Shown here in pieces: positions 36,561 to 45,172 of a stretch of DNA of 64,000 bases. The notes beneath the pieces are model-generated. The model saw nothing but the letters and a program-made list of their open reading frames with translations, ran no database searches and had not been told where the DNA came from. The position numbers and the translations under genes are program-made. Positions within the stretch are counted from its first letter, which is position 1, and each line of letters starts with the position of its first letter. The DNA is from Flammeovirgaceae bacterium UBA7330. GTDB lineage: Bacteria; Bacteroidota; Bacteroidia; Cytophagales; Cyclobacteriaceae. The stretch lies in NCBI GenBank assembly GCA_002471275.1, contig DKPQ01000012.1, positions 62,001 through 126,000 of the forward strand, in the 5' to 3' direction.

Positions 36561-36659
36561 GTCCCATTCGGGACGTCCTGTCTGTAGAATAATCATCGAA
36601 TAGAGATTAGCTCCGTAGGAGCGTCCTGTGTTTTGGCTTTAAGGCTGCCCCTACGGGGC
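36561..36659. repeat. REP-C element, inverted copy, plus GCCCCTACGGGGC
   Basis: GTCCCATTCGGGAC (36561-36574) and GCTCCGTAGGAGC (36610-36622), with CCTGTCTGTAG between them, are the reverse complement of the unit at 20961-21023. A further palindrome GCCCCTACGGGGC follows at 36647-36659. Confidence 0.75.
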
Positions 36660-36667
36660 TCCCTCCC

Positions 36668-36693
36668 ATCAGAGTCACCGCAGGGACTCTGAT
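36668..36693. repeat. REP-B palindrome
   Basis: ATCAGAGTC-ACCGCAGG-GACTCTGAT, with the same arms and the 8-base loop type found next to the second RAYT gene. It lies in the 959-bp gap 36063-37021, which also holds REP-C and MITE copy 3. Confidence 0.88.
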
Positions 36694-36877
36694 TCCCTTT
36701 AACCTAGTTCTGTGGCTCACCATAGCCGTCAACCTAAGAGTGTGTTCAGTAAGAACGGTTTTTATTTCTATTCCCGAAGGCCTGCCTGCAGAAGACAGGG
36801 ATGAAAGGATTGTAGAAAATATCATTAATACAAGTTTAAACTCCGAAGGTGCCCGACCAGGGGAGTGACATAATAAC

Positions 36878-36941
36878 ACCCCTTCGGGGTTTGGATCTTT
36901 TGTATGACCTGGGATCTATAATACTGGCATCCCTTCGGGAT
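36878..36941. repeat. Two short palindromes ACCCCTTCGGGGT and ATCCCTTCGGGAT
   Basis: Tetraloop-like TTCG palindromes 51 bp apart (36878-36890 and 36929-36941) at the right end of the repeat-rich gap, before the 3' end of the molybdenum hydroxylase genes. This is a third REP-like type in the same gap. Confidence 0.65.
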
Positions 36942-37021
36942 TTAGTAAAGGTGTTCATTCATACATCAACACCTCAATGCAGCCCCCTTTCAGGAAGGGT
37001 AGGACCACTAACCTCTTACCC

Positions 37022-39166
37022 TCAACTCAGCTTCTCCAAATCCAGTGGCAACCGCCTGATCCGTTTCCCAGTCAGGTCGTAAATGGCGTTGGCCAGGGCA
37101 GGAGCCACAGTGGGCAGACCACTCTCCCCGGCACCATCCGGCTCGGCATCGCTCTTCACGATGTAAGTCTCGATCTCAGGGCATTGCCCGATCCGGAGCA
37201 ATGGATACTGATGCCAGTTCTGCTCTACGATGGCGCCCTTGTCAATAGTAAGCCCATAAAGAGCTGCTCCCAGCCCCATCACGATAGAGCCCTCGGTCTG
37301 GGCTTTCACCGTGTCGGGGTTGATGCAGATGCCCAGGTCCACTACGGTGGTGATCTTCTTCACTTTCACCCCTTTGCCATTCCGCTCCACATCGATCATC
37401 ATGGCAAAATGCGCACCGGACCGCTCAGCAATGGCCAGTCCCCTGCCTACGCCTTCCGGTTTGTCCTTCCAGTTAAACACCTGGTCAACTATTTCCAGCA
37501 CCCGCTTAAAGCGTTTGTGGTCCTGCATCATCTCCAGCCGAAACTCCAGCGGGTCTCTTCCTGCCTTCACGGCCAGCTCGTCAATGAACGACTCATGTGC
37601 AAACGGATTCGTAGAGTGATATACCGCCCGCCAGTACGAGATCGGTACATGATGCTTTTGCAGCACCCCTTTCACGGAGACATTCGGGATGGCATACTCG
37701 GTGTTCACCCCGCCCATCAGCTGGCGTCCTGCCTTGTTGTTGGAGCCCGACTGGTTCCGGATCTCCTGGGCGACGACCTTGTGCTCCAGGGCTTCGATTT
37801 TACCCTGCTTCAGCACTGCCCTGCATGTGTTGACGGATGCAGCGCGAAAAGGTCCGGCGGTCTGGTCATCTTCCCGGGTCCAGATCACCTTCACCGGACG
37901 TCCTGATTTCTTCGATAGGTCAGCGGCCTCCTCAGCCACATCTGTTCGGGACCTGCGCCCAAACCCACCACCCATAAAGGTGTAGTTAATCTTCACTTTC
38001 TCTTCCGGAAGGTTGAGGAACCTGGCCAGGTATGACCTCGTCCCATTGGGGTTTTGGGTAGATCCCCAGAACTCTGCGGAGTCAGCCCGCACATCCACCA
38101 CTGCGTTCATGGGCTCCATGGGCACATGCGCCTGGTAAGGCATCTCATAGACAGCCTCGATCACCTCCGATGCATTTCGAATAGCCCTATCCGCATCCCC
38201 TTTTTCATGTAGCACATCTCCCGGCTCCTTAGAAGCCTTGAGATAGACATTCCTGATCGTTTCCGAGGAAATCTTGTCCAGTCCACGGTTGTCCCATTCT
38301 ATTTTCAACGCTTTGCGTCCCTGGTAGGCTGCCCAGTAGCTTTCTCCCAACACGGCCACTCCTTCCCGATTGCCAAAAAGGTCCCGGCTGGTCTTCAGCA
38401 CATGGGTCACCCCCGGCACCTTCAGCACTTCCTCTTGGTTGAAACTCACCACCTTCCCCTCAAAAACCGGGGATCGCTGAACAGAAGCATATAGCATACC
38501 CGGCACCTGGATATCAATCCCGAATTTTGCTGACCCGTCCGTTTTCAGGGGGATATCTGCCCGTGGAAACGAACCCCCAATGGTCCTGAATTCTTTGACA
38601 GATTTTAGCTTTGGATTCTCCGGGGCTTTTAGCTTGGCCGCTTTTGCTACCAGCTCCCCATAGGTCAGGGTCTTTCCACTTTGGTTGGCAGTCACCACTC
38701 CATTTTTAGCCTTCACATCGGCTGGCTGCACACCCCAGGTCTCCGCTGCCGCCCGGACAAGCATATCCTTGGCTGCTGCTCCCATCTTGCGACAGTTCAT
38801 AAATTCGCTTTGGATGCTGTGGCTGCCAACGACCATCTGTCGACCATAGAGAGATGAATTGGCTTCGGACTGCACAATCTTTACCTGGCGGATGTCCGCA
38901 TCCAGCTCCTCTGCCAGGATCATCGGGATGGACTGGAAAGTCCCCTGCCCCATCTCTGGCCTGTGGTTATATAGCGTGATCAGCCCCTCGCTGTTGATGG
39001 AGATGAACTGATTCAAGGCCGTTTCGACGCCTCCGTCGGCTAGGTTTACTACCTTATCCTTTCCCGTAGAAGGCACACATCCTATCAGCATTAGTGCTGA
39101 TGATGCTGACGATAGAGCCACAAACTTACGCCTGGAGATCTTTGGGTTGATGGTGTTCGCTTTCAT
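37022..39166 (-). CDS. Molybdenum hydroxylase large subunit (isoquinoline 1-oxidoreductase beta/aldehyde dehydrogenase type)
   Basis: 714 codons with a twin-arginine-type leader (SRRKFVALSSASSALMLIGC, which can also be read as a lipobox). It belongs to the xanthine dehydrogenase family large subunits of the IorB type: the molybdopterin segments GGGFGRRSRTDVAEEAA and IVMGLGAALYG are present and the catalytic Glu is in GAGESGLPTVAP near the C terminus. It oxidises aldehydes or N-heterocycles by hydroxylation in the periplasm. It overlaps the small subunit gene by 4 bp (ATGA). The physiological electron acceptor, often a cytochrome c, is not adjacent; the maturation factor is not in the window. 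Confidence 0.92.
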   Translation of the reverse strand: MKANTINPKISRRKFVALSSASSALMLIGCVPSTGKDKVVNLADGGVETALNQFISINSEGLITLYNHRPEMGQGTFQSIPMILAEELDADIRQVKIVQSEANSSLYGRQMVVGSHSIQSEFMNCRKMGAAAKDMLVRAAAETWGVQPADVKAKNGVVTANQSGKTLTYGELVAKAAKLKAPENPKLKSVKEFRTIGGSFPRADIPLKTDGSAKFGIDIQVPGMLYASVQRSPVFEGKVVSFNQEEVLKVPGVTHVLKTSRDLFGNREGVAVLGESYWAAYQGRKALKIEWDNRGLDKISSETIRNVYLKASKEPGDVLHEKGDADRAIRNASEVIEAVYEMPYQAHVPMEPMNAVVDVRADSAEFWGSTQNPNGTRSYLARFLNLPEEKVKINYTFMGGGFGRRSRTDVAEEAADLSKKSGRPVKVIWTREDDQTAGPFRAASVNTCRAVLKQGKIEALEHKVVAQEIRNQSGSNNKAGRQLMGGVNTEYAIPNVSVKGVLQKHHVPISYWRAVYHSTNPFAHESFIDELAVKAGRDPLEFRLEMMQDHKRFKRVLEIVDQVFNWKDKPEGVGRGLAIAERSGAHFAMMIDVERNGKGVKVKKITTVVDLGICINPDTVKAQTEGSIVMGLGAALYGLTIDKGAIVEQNWHQYPLLRIGQCPEIETYIVKSDAEPDGAGESGLPTVAPALANAIYDLTGKRIRRLPLDLEKLS

Positions 39167-39612
39167 TTACTGGCCAGTTTAATTGCTTTTCTTACCCGTG
39201 GATAGGTGCCACACCTGCAGAGCACACTGTTCATCGCATTGTCGATGTCATCATCGGTGGGGTTGGGCTTTCTCTCCAGTAGTGCCACTGCACTCAGGAT
39301 CTGTCCGGACTGGCAATACCCACATTGGGGTACCTGGGCTTCAATCCACGCTTTCTGAACCGGGTGGTCATTGTTTTTTGATAGTCCCTCGATGGTAGTG
39401 ATAGATTTACCGGCGGCAGCCGATACGGGCATTACACACGAGCGTACCGGTGCGCCCTCCATAAGTACGGTGCATGCACCACATACGGCGATCCCGCAGC
39501 TGAACTTTGTTCCCGTGAGTCCGGCATAGTCCCGGATCGCCCAGAGCAGGGGCATCTGTGGGTCTACATCCAGGCTGGTTTCCTTGTTGTTTAGTTTGAA
39601 TGAAATGGCCAT
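39163..39612 (-). CDS. Molybdenum hydroxylase [2Fe-2S] small subunit
   Basis: From MAISFKLNN at 39612 it has 149 residues, the normal size; the frame reaches back to 39678 but those codons look untranslated. Both iron-sulfur clusters are complete: a ferredoxin-type CGIAVCGAC...C in the N half and CGYCQSGQ...CRCGTYPR in the C half. It feeds electrons from the molybdenum centre of the large subunit, with which it overlaps by ATGA for coupled translation. It has no leader of its own, so the pair is probably exported together by the twin-arginine signal of the large subunit. Confidence 0.93.
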   Translation of the reverse strand: MAISFKLNNKETSLDVDPQMPLLWAIRDYAGLTGTKFSCGIAVCGACTVLMEGAPVRSCVMPVSAAAGKSITTIEGLSKNNDHPVQKAWIEAQVPQCGYCQSGQILSAVALLERKPNPTDDDIDNAMNSVLCRCGTYPRVRKAIKLASK

Positions 39613-39806
39613 GGGTAATGAGTTAAGATTAAAAGTTACGAAAATGAGCGGGTAATCACAAGGAATAGGGAGGTTCACGCTAGGGTTTCACGCAAAGGTC
39701 TCATATGGAGACGCAAAGGAGTAATAGGACTCTCTTTGTGTCTTTGCACCTATGTGGCTACAATAAATAACTCAAGCCCATTAATTTTAGGGGATAATCT
39801 CAACTC

Positions 39807-41372
39807 ATGATCCGACAACTCATCCTCCCGATTTTTCTATTATCCTTACTCACGCTGACAGAACATACCCTGGCTCAGCCATCCATCAAGCCCGATCAAA
39901 TCCAGTTTGTCCGGCAAAGTGTCCGTCGGTTTATCTTTGATGAAAATCAACAGATCCCCCTGGCTGCTCTCAACCCCGGAGAGATCATCGGGATTGAAAC
40001 CATGTATCCTGTCAGCAGCTATTCCGAAAATGAGGCGTCAGTTACCATTTCCAATCATCAGCTGGTCATCCAATCCGAGCAGAATGCTGAAACATCCGTA
40101 TGGTTTGGTGGTTTCAACCCGTTTGCAGTCTATACCATTGACATTGCCGCTATTGCCGGAACCGGTGAAATAGGATTTGAATTTTCGGGAAAGGAAAAAA
40201 CAGCCCAATGCTTCATCACCCTTCATCATGAAGGCGAACAGATCACCGACCTTCAATTCAGGTTGGTGAAAGAAGGAAAAGAGACGATCAACTCCTCCTT
40301 TGCCTATTCACAAACTGAAAAGCCTGGCCTCAAAGGCCGGGTCATCCTCCAAATGCTGGGCAGTGGATTTACATTATTCATCCAGGATGACGAGCTGCCT
40401 CAGCCACTCGGCCACTTTGACTATAGCCAGCATATTGACCTGCGCGAAAAACGCTATTTGAATACTTTCCAGTCCAACCTCTACCTCAGACAAAAGCAGG
40501 GCAGGGTCGTGATCAACAAAGTCTCCTCCACACTGAGCAGCGGCATGGGACTCGCCGATATCCGGGCGATCACCTACGAAAACGGGGAAACCCTGCTGGA
40601 GGAGGGTCGGCTGTGGTACACCATGTCTATCCGGGGCCGTGCACTCCCCCATCACGTTCAGGGGGTGTTCAGCCTCGACCCATCAGTCTTTGATCTTCGC
40701 TTTGAGGGAGTGATCCTGTTCGATAGGAAGGATGGCCTCCTCCGCAATGAAATTGCCTCCCACATCTTTTATGACAGGAAAGCCAATATATGGCGTGGAC
40801 TCACCACCGGATTCAGCGCTTTTGCCAACCCCAAGGAAGAAAAACAGCTCTTGGCGGTGGAGAGTAAGAAAGATCCACGGTTTGGGTTTTCGGTCATGAA
40901 AGCCTCTCCATTCGGCATCGTGGGAGATATAGAAGACCCGCACATCCTGTTTGACTCCATTGCCAATAAATGGAGGATCCTGACCTGCCAAAACCATGAT
41001 GGATATAAAGCGGTGATGCTGGAATCTGATACGTGGAACAAGGGCTATCAGCGCATTGCCGGACCGGTAAGCCACAACTCCACTGGTACTTCCATCCAAA
41101 GGATCGGGAGCAAAAGATACTGCTTCTCTGGCAGCAGCGAGCGGGGGATTTTTATCTACAGCTACCCCGACCTTAAAGAGGCGGGCACACTGAAGATGGA
41201 TCTGCCACCCTGGGACCAGGAATCGGGCACCCGCGTTTGGCCCAACGTGGTGGAGCTACCCGAAGGCTATCCGTTCCGGTACGTAGCCCTGATGATGGAT
41301 CGCTATAACTACCCCGGCCTCCAGGGCCCCAACTGGACGTATGGGGCGTTGTATTTATATCATGGGTTTTGA
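39807..41372 (+). CDS. Secreted protein with beta-sandwich and five-bladed-propeller-like parts, unknown
   Basis: 521 codons with a signal peptide (LLSLLTLTEHTLAQ). Residues about 20-280 look all-beta. From about 280 the pattern DIEDPHILFDSIANKWRILTCQ, GTSIQRIGSKRYCFSGSSERG and YVALMMDRYNYPG resembles GH43/GH32-like propellers (the D-P-H-I-L turn followed by aromatic strands), but I do not see the three catalytic acids clearly. I do not assign a function. It is monocistronic, divergent from the molybdenum hydroxylase genes. Confidence 0.6.
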   Translation: MIRQLILPIFLLSLLTLTEHTLAQPSIKPDQIQFVRQSVRRFIFDENQQIPLAALNPGEIIGIETMYPVSSYSENEASVTISNHQLVIQSEQNAETSVWFGGFNPFAVYTIDIAAIAGTGEIGFEFSGKEKTAQCFITLHHEGEQITDLQFRLVKEGKETINSSFAYSQTEKPGLKGRVILQMLGSGFTLFIQDDELPQPLGHFDYSQHIDLREKRYLNTFQSNLYLRQKQGRVVINKVSSTLSSGMGLADIRAITYENGETLLEEGRLWYTMSIRGRALPHHVQGVFSLDPSVFDLRFEGVILFDRKDGLLRNEIASHIFYDRKANIWRGLTTGFSAFANPKEEKQLLAVESKKDPRFGFSVMKASPFGIVGDIEDPHILFDSIANKWRILTCQNHDGYKAVMLESDTWNKGYQRIAGPVSHNSTGTSIQRIGSKRYCFSGSSERGIFIYSYPDLKEAGTLKMDLPPWDQESGTRVWPNVVELPEGYPFRYVALMMDRYNYPGLQGPNWTYGALYLYHGF

Positions 41373-41418
41373 AGATGAGTGATTTAGATAGTTGATTTCA
41401 CGCTAAGATTTTATGCTC

Positions 41419-41444
41419 ATCAGAGTCACCGGAGGGACTCTGAT
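41419..41444. repeat. REP-B palindrome, downstream side of RAYT 2
   Basis: ATCAGAGTC-ACCGGAGG-GACTCTGAT, preceded by TTTTATGCTC. The whole context (TTTCACGC-AAG-TTTATGCTCATCAGAGTCACCG) is repeated upstream of the gene at 42106-42153. Confidence 0.92.
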
Positions 41445-41463
41445 GCCGACATATCATGCTGAC

Positions 41464-42030
41464 TCAGTCAAAGTAAACTCGAAAATCTAAACACCCAAAC
41501 GGATCCTCTCGTCCATCCTCATAAAATGCGGCACTGGAATATTGGTATTCTGTATACTCAGACACCAGAGACCACTTTCCAGTAATTGGATTATGATGTA
41601 TATAATCCAATACACAATTTATCGATTCTAAGCTATCCAAAAGCTTCGCATCAAATGAAAGTCTAAATACCTGATGCAGCTTATTTTTAGCCTTTTCATT
41701 CCTTTTAACTCCAGCCTGTAGCTGATGTAAAAGTTCATCTTCATTGTTGTACTGGAGTCCTTTTACAATCTCATAAGCCAGAAATCGCTTTGCTCCTGAA
41801 AGGACAAAATTTAGTCCCTCACAGTCAACACTCACATAAACCAGAAGATGAATGTGATTTGGCATAATTACATATCCGCACACTTGACATCCCAAGCGAT
41901 TCAAATTGCTAAACCAATTGGGGATGTAAGAGTAAATGTCTGATTTTTCAATTAATGGGAGCCACTTATAACAAGTGAAAGTTACAAAATAGAAACATTC
42001 CTTTTCGAGATGTTTTTGATGTGTTGCCAT
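41464..42030 (-). CDS. REP-associated tyrosine transposase (RAYT) number 2
   Basis: From MATHQKHLEKE at 42030 it has 188 residues, the usual RAYT size; the longer frame to 42138 runs into a REP and is not credible. HUH motif: VIMPNHIHLLVYV. Catalytic Tyr in DYIHHNPITGKW, then EYQYSSAAFY. It differs from RAYT 1 in the middle part, lacking the Pro-rich insert, and is bracketed by a different palindrome (REP-B). It probably acts on those REP-B copies, which also occur at 34084 and 36668. Confidence 0.92.
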   Translation of the reverse strand: MATHQKHLEKECFYFVTFTCYKWLPLIEKSDIYSYIPNWFSNLNRLGCQVCGYVIMPNHIHLLVYVSVDCEGLNFVLSGAKRFLAYEIVKGLQYNNEDELLHQLQAGVKRNEKAKNKLHQVFRLSFDAKLLDSLESINCVLDYIHHNPITGKWSLVSEYTEYQYSSAAFYEDGREDPFGCLDFRVYFD

Positions 42031-42070
42031 AAACAAATATAACGGTAAGATGTATATTATAAGCTTTAAT

Positions 42071-42153
42071 CTCAGAGTCCCTTCGGTGACTCTGAGTGGC
42101 GGCTTTTCACGCAAAGACTTTATGCTCATCAGAGTCACCGTAGGGACTCTGAT
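42071..42153. repeat. REP-B pair upstream of RAYT 2 (opposite orientations)
   Basis: CTCAGAGTC-CCTTCGGT-GACTCTGAG at 42071-42096 is inverted (loop complement) relative to ATCAGAGTC-ACCGTAGG-GACTCTGAT at 42128-42153. The two form a BIME-like pair 41 bp before the transposase start. The second copy is a direct repeat, flanks included, of the copy downstream of the gene. Confidence 0.9.
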
Positions 42154-42208
42154 GCCGTCTATTCAGGAGATCTAATTATCTTTATTCGGTTGTGACCAAC
42201 CCAAAAGC

Positions 42209-45169
42209 ATGATAAGAACTTCTTTCCTTTTGATCTCTCTTTCAATCCTCATTGCTTGCGGAACCCAACAAAACCAATCTGACCCGCTCAACTCCTTCGA
42301 AATCGCTGATGGATTCCGGATCGAGCTGATGGCTATGGAGCCGCTGATCGCAGATCCGGTGGACATGGTGATTGACGAGCTCGGGAGATGGTACGTGGTG
42401 GAGATGCACGGGTACCCCCTGGACGTGAGTGGAAGTGGGAAAGTGAAACGACTGCTGGATACCGATGAGGATGGCTACCCCGATGAAGCCGTAGTCTTTG
42501 CAGATAGTCTGGTCTTTCCAACAGGGATTATGCGCTGGAAAGAGGGGTTCCTGGTCACGGACCCACCCAACGTGCTTTACCTGGAAGATACGGATGGCGA
42601 CGGACGAGCCGATAAGCGAGAAATTGTGCTGACAGGCTTTGCCCGCTCCAACCCACAACACAACGTGAACAACCCTGAATACGGCATTGACAACTTCATT
42701 TATATCTCTCACGAAAGTGCGGTCAGCACTAAAAACTATGAGGATATCTTAGGGGACCGGGGCTCCCGGATCCATTTTCCGAATAAGCCGGAAGCAGATT
42801 CATTGCCGCAGAATGCCAATGGACTCTTTGTCAAATTCAACCCGGACCTGGGGATTGCCAAAATGGGTTCTGCCCGCGGTCAGTTTGGTCATGCCTTTGA
42901 TCCCTGGGGTCATCATTTCCTCACCAGCAATGCCACACATCTTTTTCATGTAGTGATGGATGCCAGCTACATGCAGCGAAACCCTGATTTCCTCATCCCC
43001 TCGGGTCGGCACTACATCCCCAAAAGTGGTCGGGGTTTTGAAATATTCCCCATCACCGAAAATCCCAATCATCAGTTACTCACAGATGTGGGGATGATGA
43101 CCTCTGCCTGCGGCATTCAATGGTATCAGGGAGGGGTCTTTCCTTCAGATTACGATAATGTCATATTTACAGCGGAACCCGTTCACAACCTTATCCATGC
43201 CGATCGCGTCAACGATCTGGGCAGCACCTTTGAATCGGTGAACCTGTTTGAGGATCGGGAGTTTCTGGCTTCCCGGGATTCCTGGTTCAGACCGGTCAAC
43301 CATTATGTGGGTCCCGATGGCGCACTCTATGTGATGGATTATTACAGAAAGATCATCGAGCACCCTGAGTGGCTTTCTGACGAGGTGATTGCCTCTGGCG
43401 ACTTGTACGCCGGTGTCGACCAGGGCAGGATATACAGGATCACGTCTACCAGCACTTCGCCACCGAACTTCCTGGATAAGCTCAATCTTGCGGAAATGGA
43501 CATACCATCGTTGATAGAGCTTCTCAGTCACACCAACAACTGGTGGCGAATGCATGCCCAGCGATTATTGATGGACAGGGAAGAAAAAGCAATCACACAA
43601 CTGCTGCAAGAAAGACTGAATGGCATGACTGACCTGGGCAGATTGCATGCCATGTGGGTCCTGGAAGGAAAAGGCGAGTTTAAAGAGGAGTTACTTACTA
43701 AACTATTGCAGGACGATCACCCGGCCATTCGGGAGCAAGCGATCAGGATAGCTGAAAACAGGGTCACCGATTCACCATCGTTGCTCGAAACCCTGATCTA
43801 CATGGTTGAGGATGAAAATCCAAAGGTGAGGTATCAGCTATTGCTTTCACTTGGTAATCTGAATATTCCTCAGGCTAACCAGGCCAGGACGAAACTACTG
43901 TTTGATGACATTGAAGATGAGTGGGTCCAGCAGGCGGCACTCTCGGCGTTAAACCCGGACATCTTTGCGCTTTATGACAAAGCATCCGAATATTTGATCG
44001 ATCAAAAGTCAGCCCAAACCACGAAATTTTTTGAAAGGCTGAGTGAGCTAATCTCAAGGTCGAATGACCCCGTCGAAATCAATCGCTTCCTAACAAAAAC
44101 ATTGACTTCCAATGAGTCCATATGGTATCTTCCGATGGTGCTCGAAGGTTTTTCAAATGCTGATGGATTGAAGCTTTCGCCGACCAACATTCAGCTTTTA
44201 GAGCAAAAGTTTAACCCTTCAGTAAATATGGACTTGCGATCGAAAAGCCTGGACTTACTGAATCAGACTGGCTATTTTAAAAATCCGGACAACAAGTTAT
44301 GTGGTGAGGCTGTCCAAATAGCAAAGAACACGACCACAAATCCGGATTTCCTGGCAGACGCCCTGAAAGTGGTGGCCATGACCAACGCTGATCAAAATAT
44401 CGAATTGCTCCGCAGTTTTCTCAATCATCATTCCCCTCAGGTACGTAAGGAAGCTTTATCAGCCTTCAATTTTATCAGGGATAAAAACCTACTGAGTAGG
44501 CTCATGGATGCCTGGCCTGGTCTGTTACCCGACGAACGGACCTCAGCCATTGACATCTTCATGAAAAGCAAAGAAGGGAACAGGTTGATCCTGACCTCCA
44601 TTGAGTCTGGGCAAATGAACGCCTCCAGTTTGTCGTGGCCTCGAACAGTCGGTCTACTAAACAGCCGTGAGGATGATATCCGGGCAGATGCACGCCGGAT
44701 CCTCAAAGGAAATGAGCTGGACAATGATGCAGTCTGGAATGAATATAAGCAGGTATTGTCGCTCCGGGGTGACCCATCTGCGGGAAAGGGGATTTTCACT
44801 CAGACCTGTAGCCCGTGCCATCAAAAGGCCGGGCAAAATGGAGTTGCTTTTGGTCCTGACCTGGGTTCTATCAAAAACCGGAGCGAATCGGCTTTGTTGT
44901 TGGACATCCTTCAGCCCAACCGGTCCATCGCCGATGGCTATGAGCTGTGGCAGGTAGATACGCAAGATGGCAAAACACTTACAGGGATCATTGCCAATGA
45001 GGGCCCGGGCACATTAACTTTAAGAGATGCAGCAGGACAGGAGCAGACTTTGGAACGTGCCGCGATCAGTAAACTGACCGCCTTCGAAAGCTCAGCCATG
45101 CCCATAAACCTGCAAACCCAAATTACCATTACCCAAATGGCCGATTTACTGGCCTTTTTAAAAGAATAG
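42209..45169 (+). CDS. PVC-type membrane-bound dehydrogenase with HEAT repeats and cytochrome c domain
   Basis: 986 codons with lipobox SILIAC. An NHL-like propeller fills about residues 30-420 (FRIELMAMEPLIADPVDM, DTDGDGRADKR, GPDGALYVMDYYRKIIEHPEW are typical). HEAT-like helices run about 430-840. The end is a cytochrome c with CSPCHQKAG (Cys about 867) and a likely axial Met in SSAMPINL. This domain order is that of the PVC-type heme-binding dehydrogenases, common in Planctomycetes and Bacteroidota that use complex saccharides. The gene is followed 3 bp later by a deacetylase, implying one transcript. Confidence 0.88.
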   Translation: MIRTSFLLISLSILIACGTQQNQSDPLNSFEIADGFRIELMAMEPLIADPVDMVIDELGRWYVVEMHGYPLDVSGSGKVKRLLDTDEDGYPDEAVVFADSLVFPTGIMRWKEGFLVTDPPNVLYLEDTDGDGRADKREIVLTGFARSNPQHNVNNPEYGIDNFIYISHESAVSTKNYEDILGDRGSRIHFPNKPEADSLPQNANGLFVKFNPDLGIAKMGSARGQFGHAFDPWGHHFLTSNATHLFHVVMDASYMQRNPDFLIPSGRHYIPKSGRGFEIFPITENPNHQLLTDVGMMTSACGIQWYQGGVFPSDYDNVIFTAEPVHNLIHADRVNDLGSTFESVNLFEDREFLASRDSWFRPVNHYVGPDGALYVMDYYRKIIEHPEWLSDEVIASGDLYAGVDQGRIYRITSTSTSPPNFLDKLNLAEMDIPSLIELLSHTNNWWRMHAQRLLMDREEKAITQLLQERLNGMTDLGRLHAMWVLEGKGEFKEELLTKLLQDDHPAIREQAIRIAENRVTDSPSLLETLIYMVEDENPKVRYQLLLSLGNLNIPQANQARTKLLFDDIEDEWVQQAALSALNPDIFALYDKASEYLIDQKSAQTTKFFERLSELISRSNDPVEINRFLTKTLTSNESIWYLPMVLEGFSNADGLKLSPTNIQLLEQKFNPSVNMDLRSKSLDLLNQTGYFKNPDNKLCGEAVQIAKNTTTNPDFLADALKVVAMTNADQNIELLRSFLNHHSPQVRKEALSAFNFIRDKNLLSRLMDAWPGLLPDERTSAIDIFMKSKEGNRLILTSIESGQMNASSLSWPRTVGLLNSREDDIRADARRILKGNELDNDAVWNEYKQVLSLRGDPSAGKGIFTQTCSPCHQKAGQNGVAFGPDLGSIKNRSESALLLDILQPNRSIADGYELWQVDTQDGKTLTGIIANEGPGTLTLRDAAGQEQTLERAAISKLTAFESSAMPINLQTQITITQMADLLAFLKE

Positions 45170-45172
45170 AAC

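Noticed and set aside
34062..37021. Possible CRISPR array
   Set aside because: The repeats differ in type, are not evenly spaced and have no unique spacers of constant length; no cas gene is in the window.
36977..37906. A long plus-strand open frame (309 codons) over the molybdenum hydroxylase gene
   Set aside because: It lies antisense to a clear molybdopterin-binding subunit with intact motifs, and its translation is low in structure and rich in His and Pro. It is a by-product of codon bias on the other strand.
3034..42153. Insertion sequences bounded by the two RAYT genes
   Set aside because: RAYTs are single-copy domesticated transposases; there are no IS ends or target duplications, only REP palindromes.
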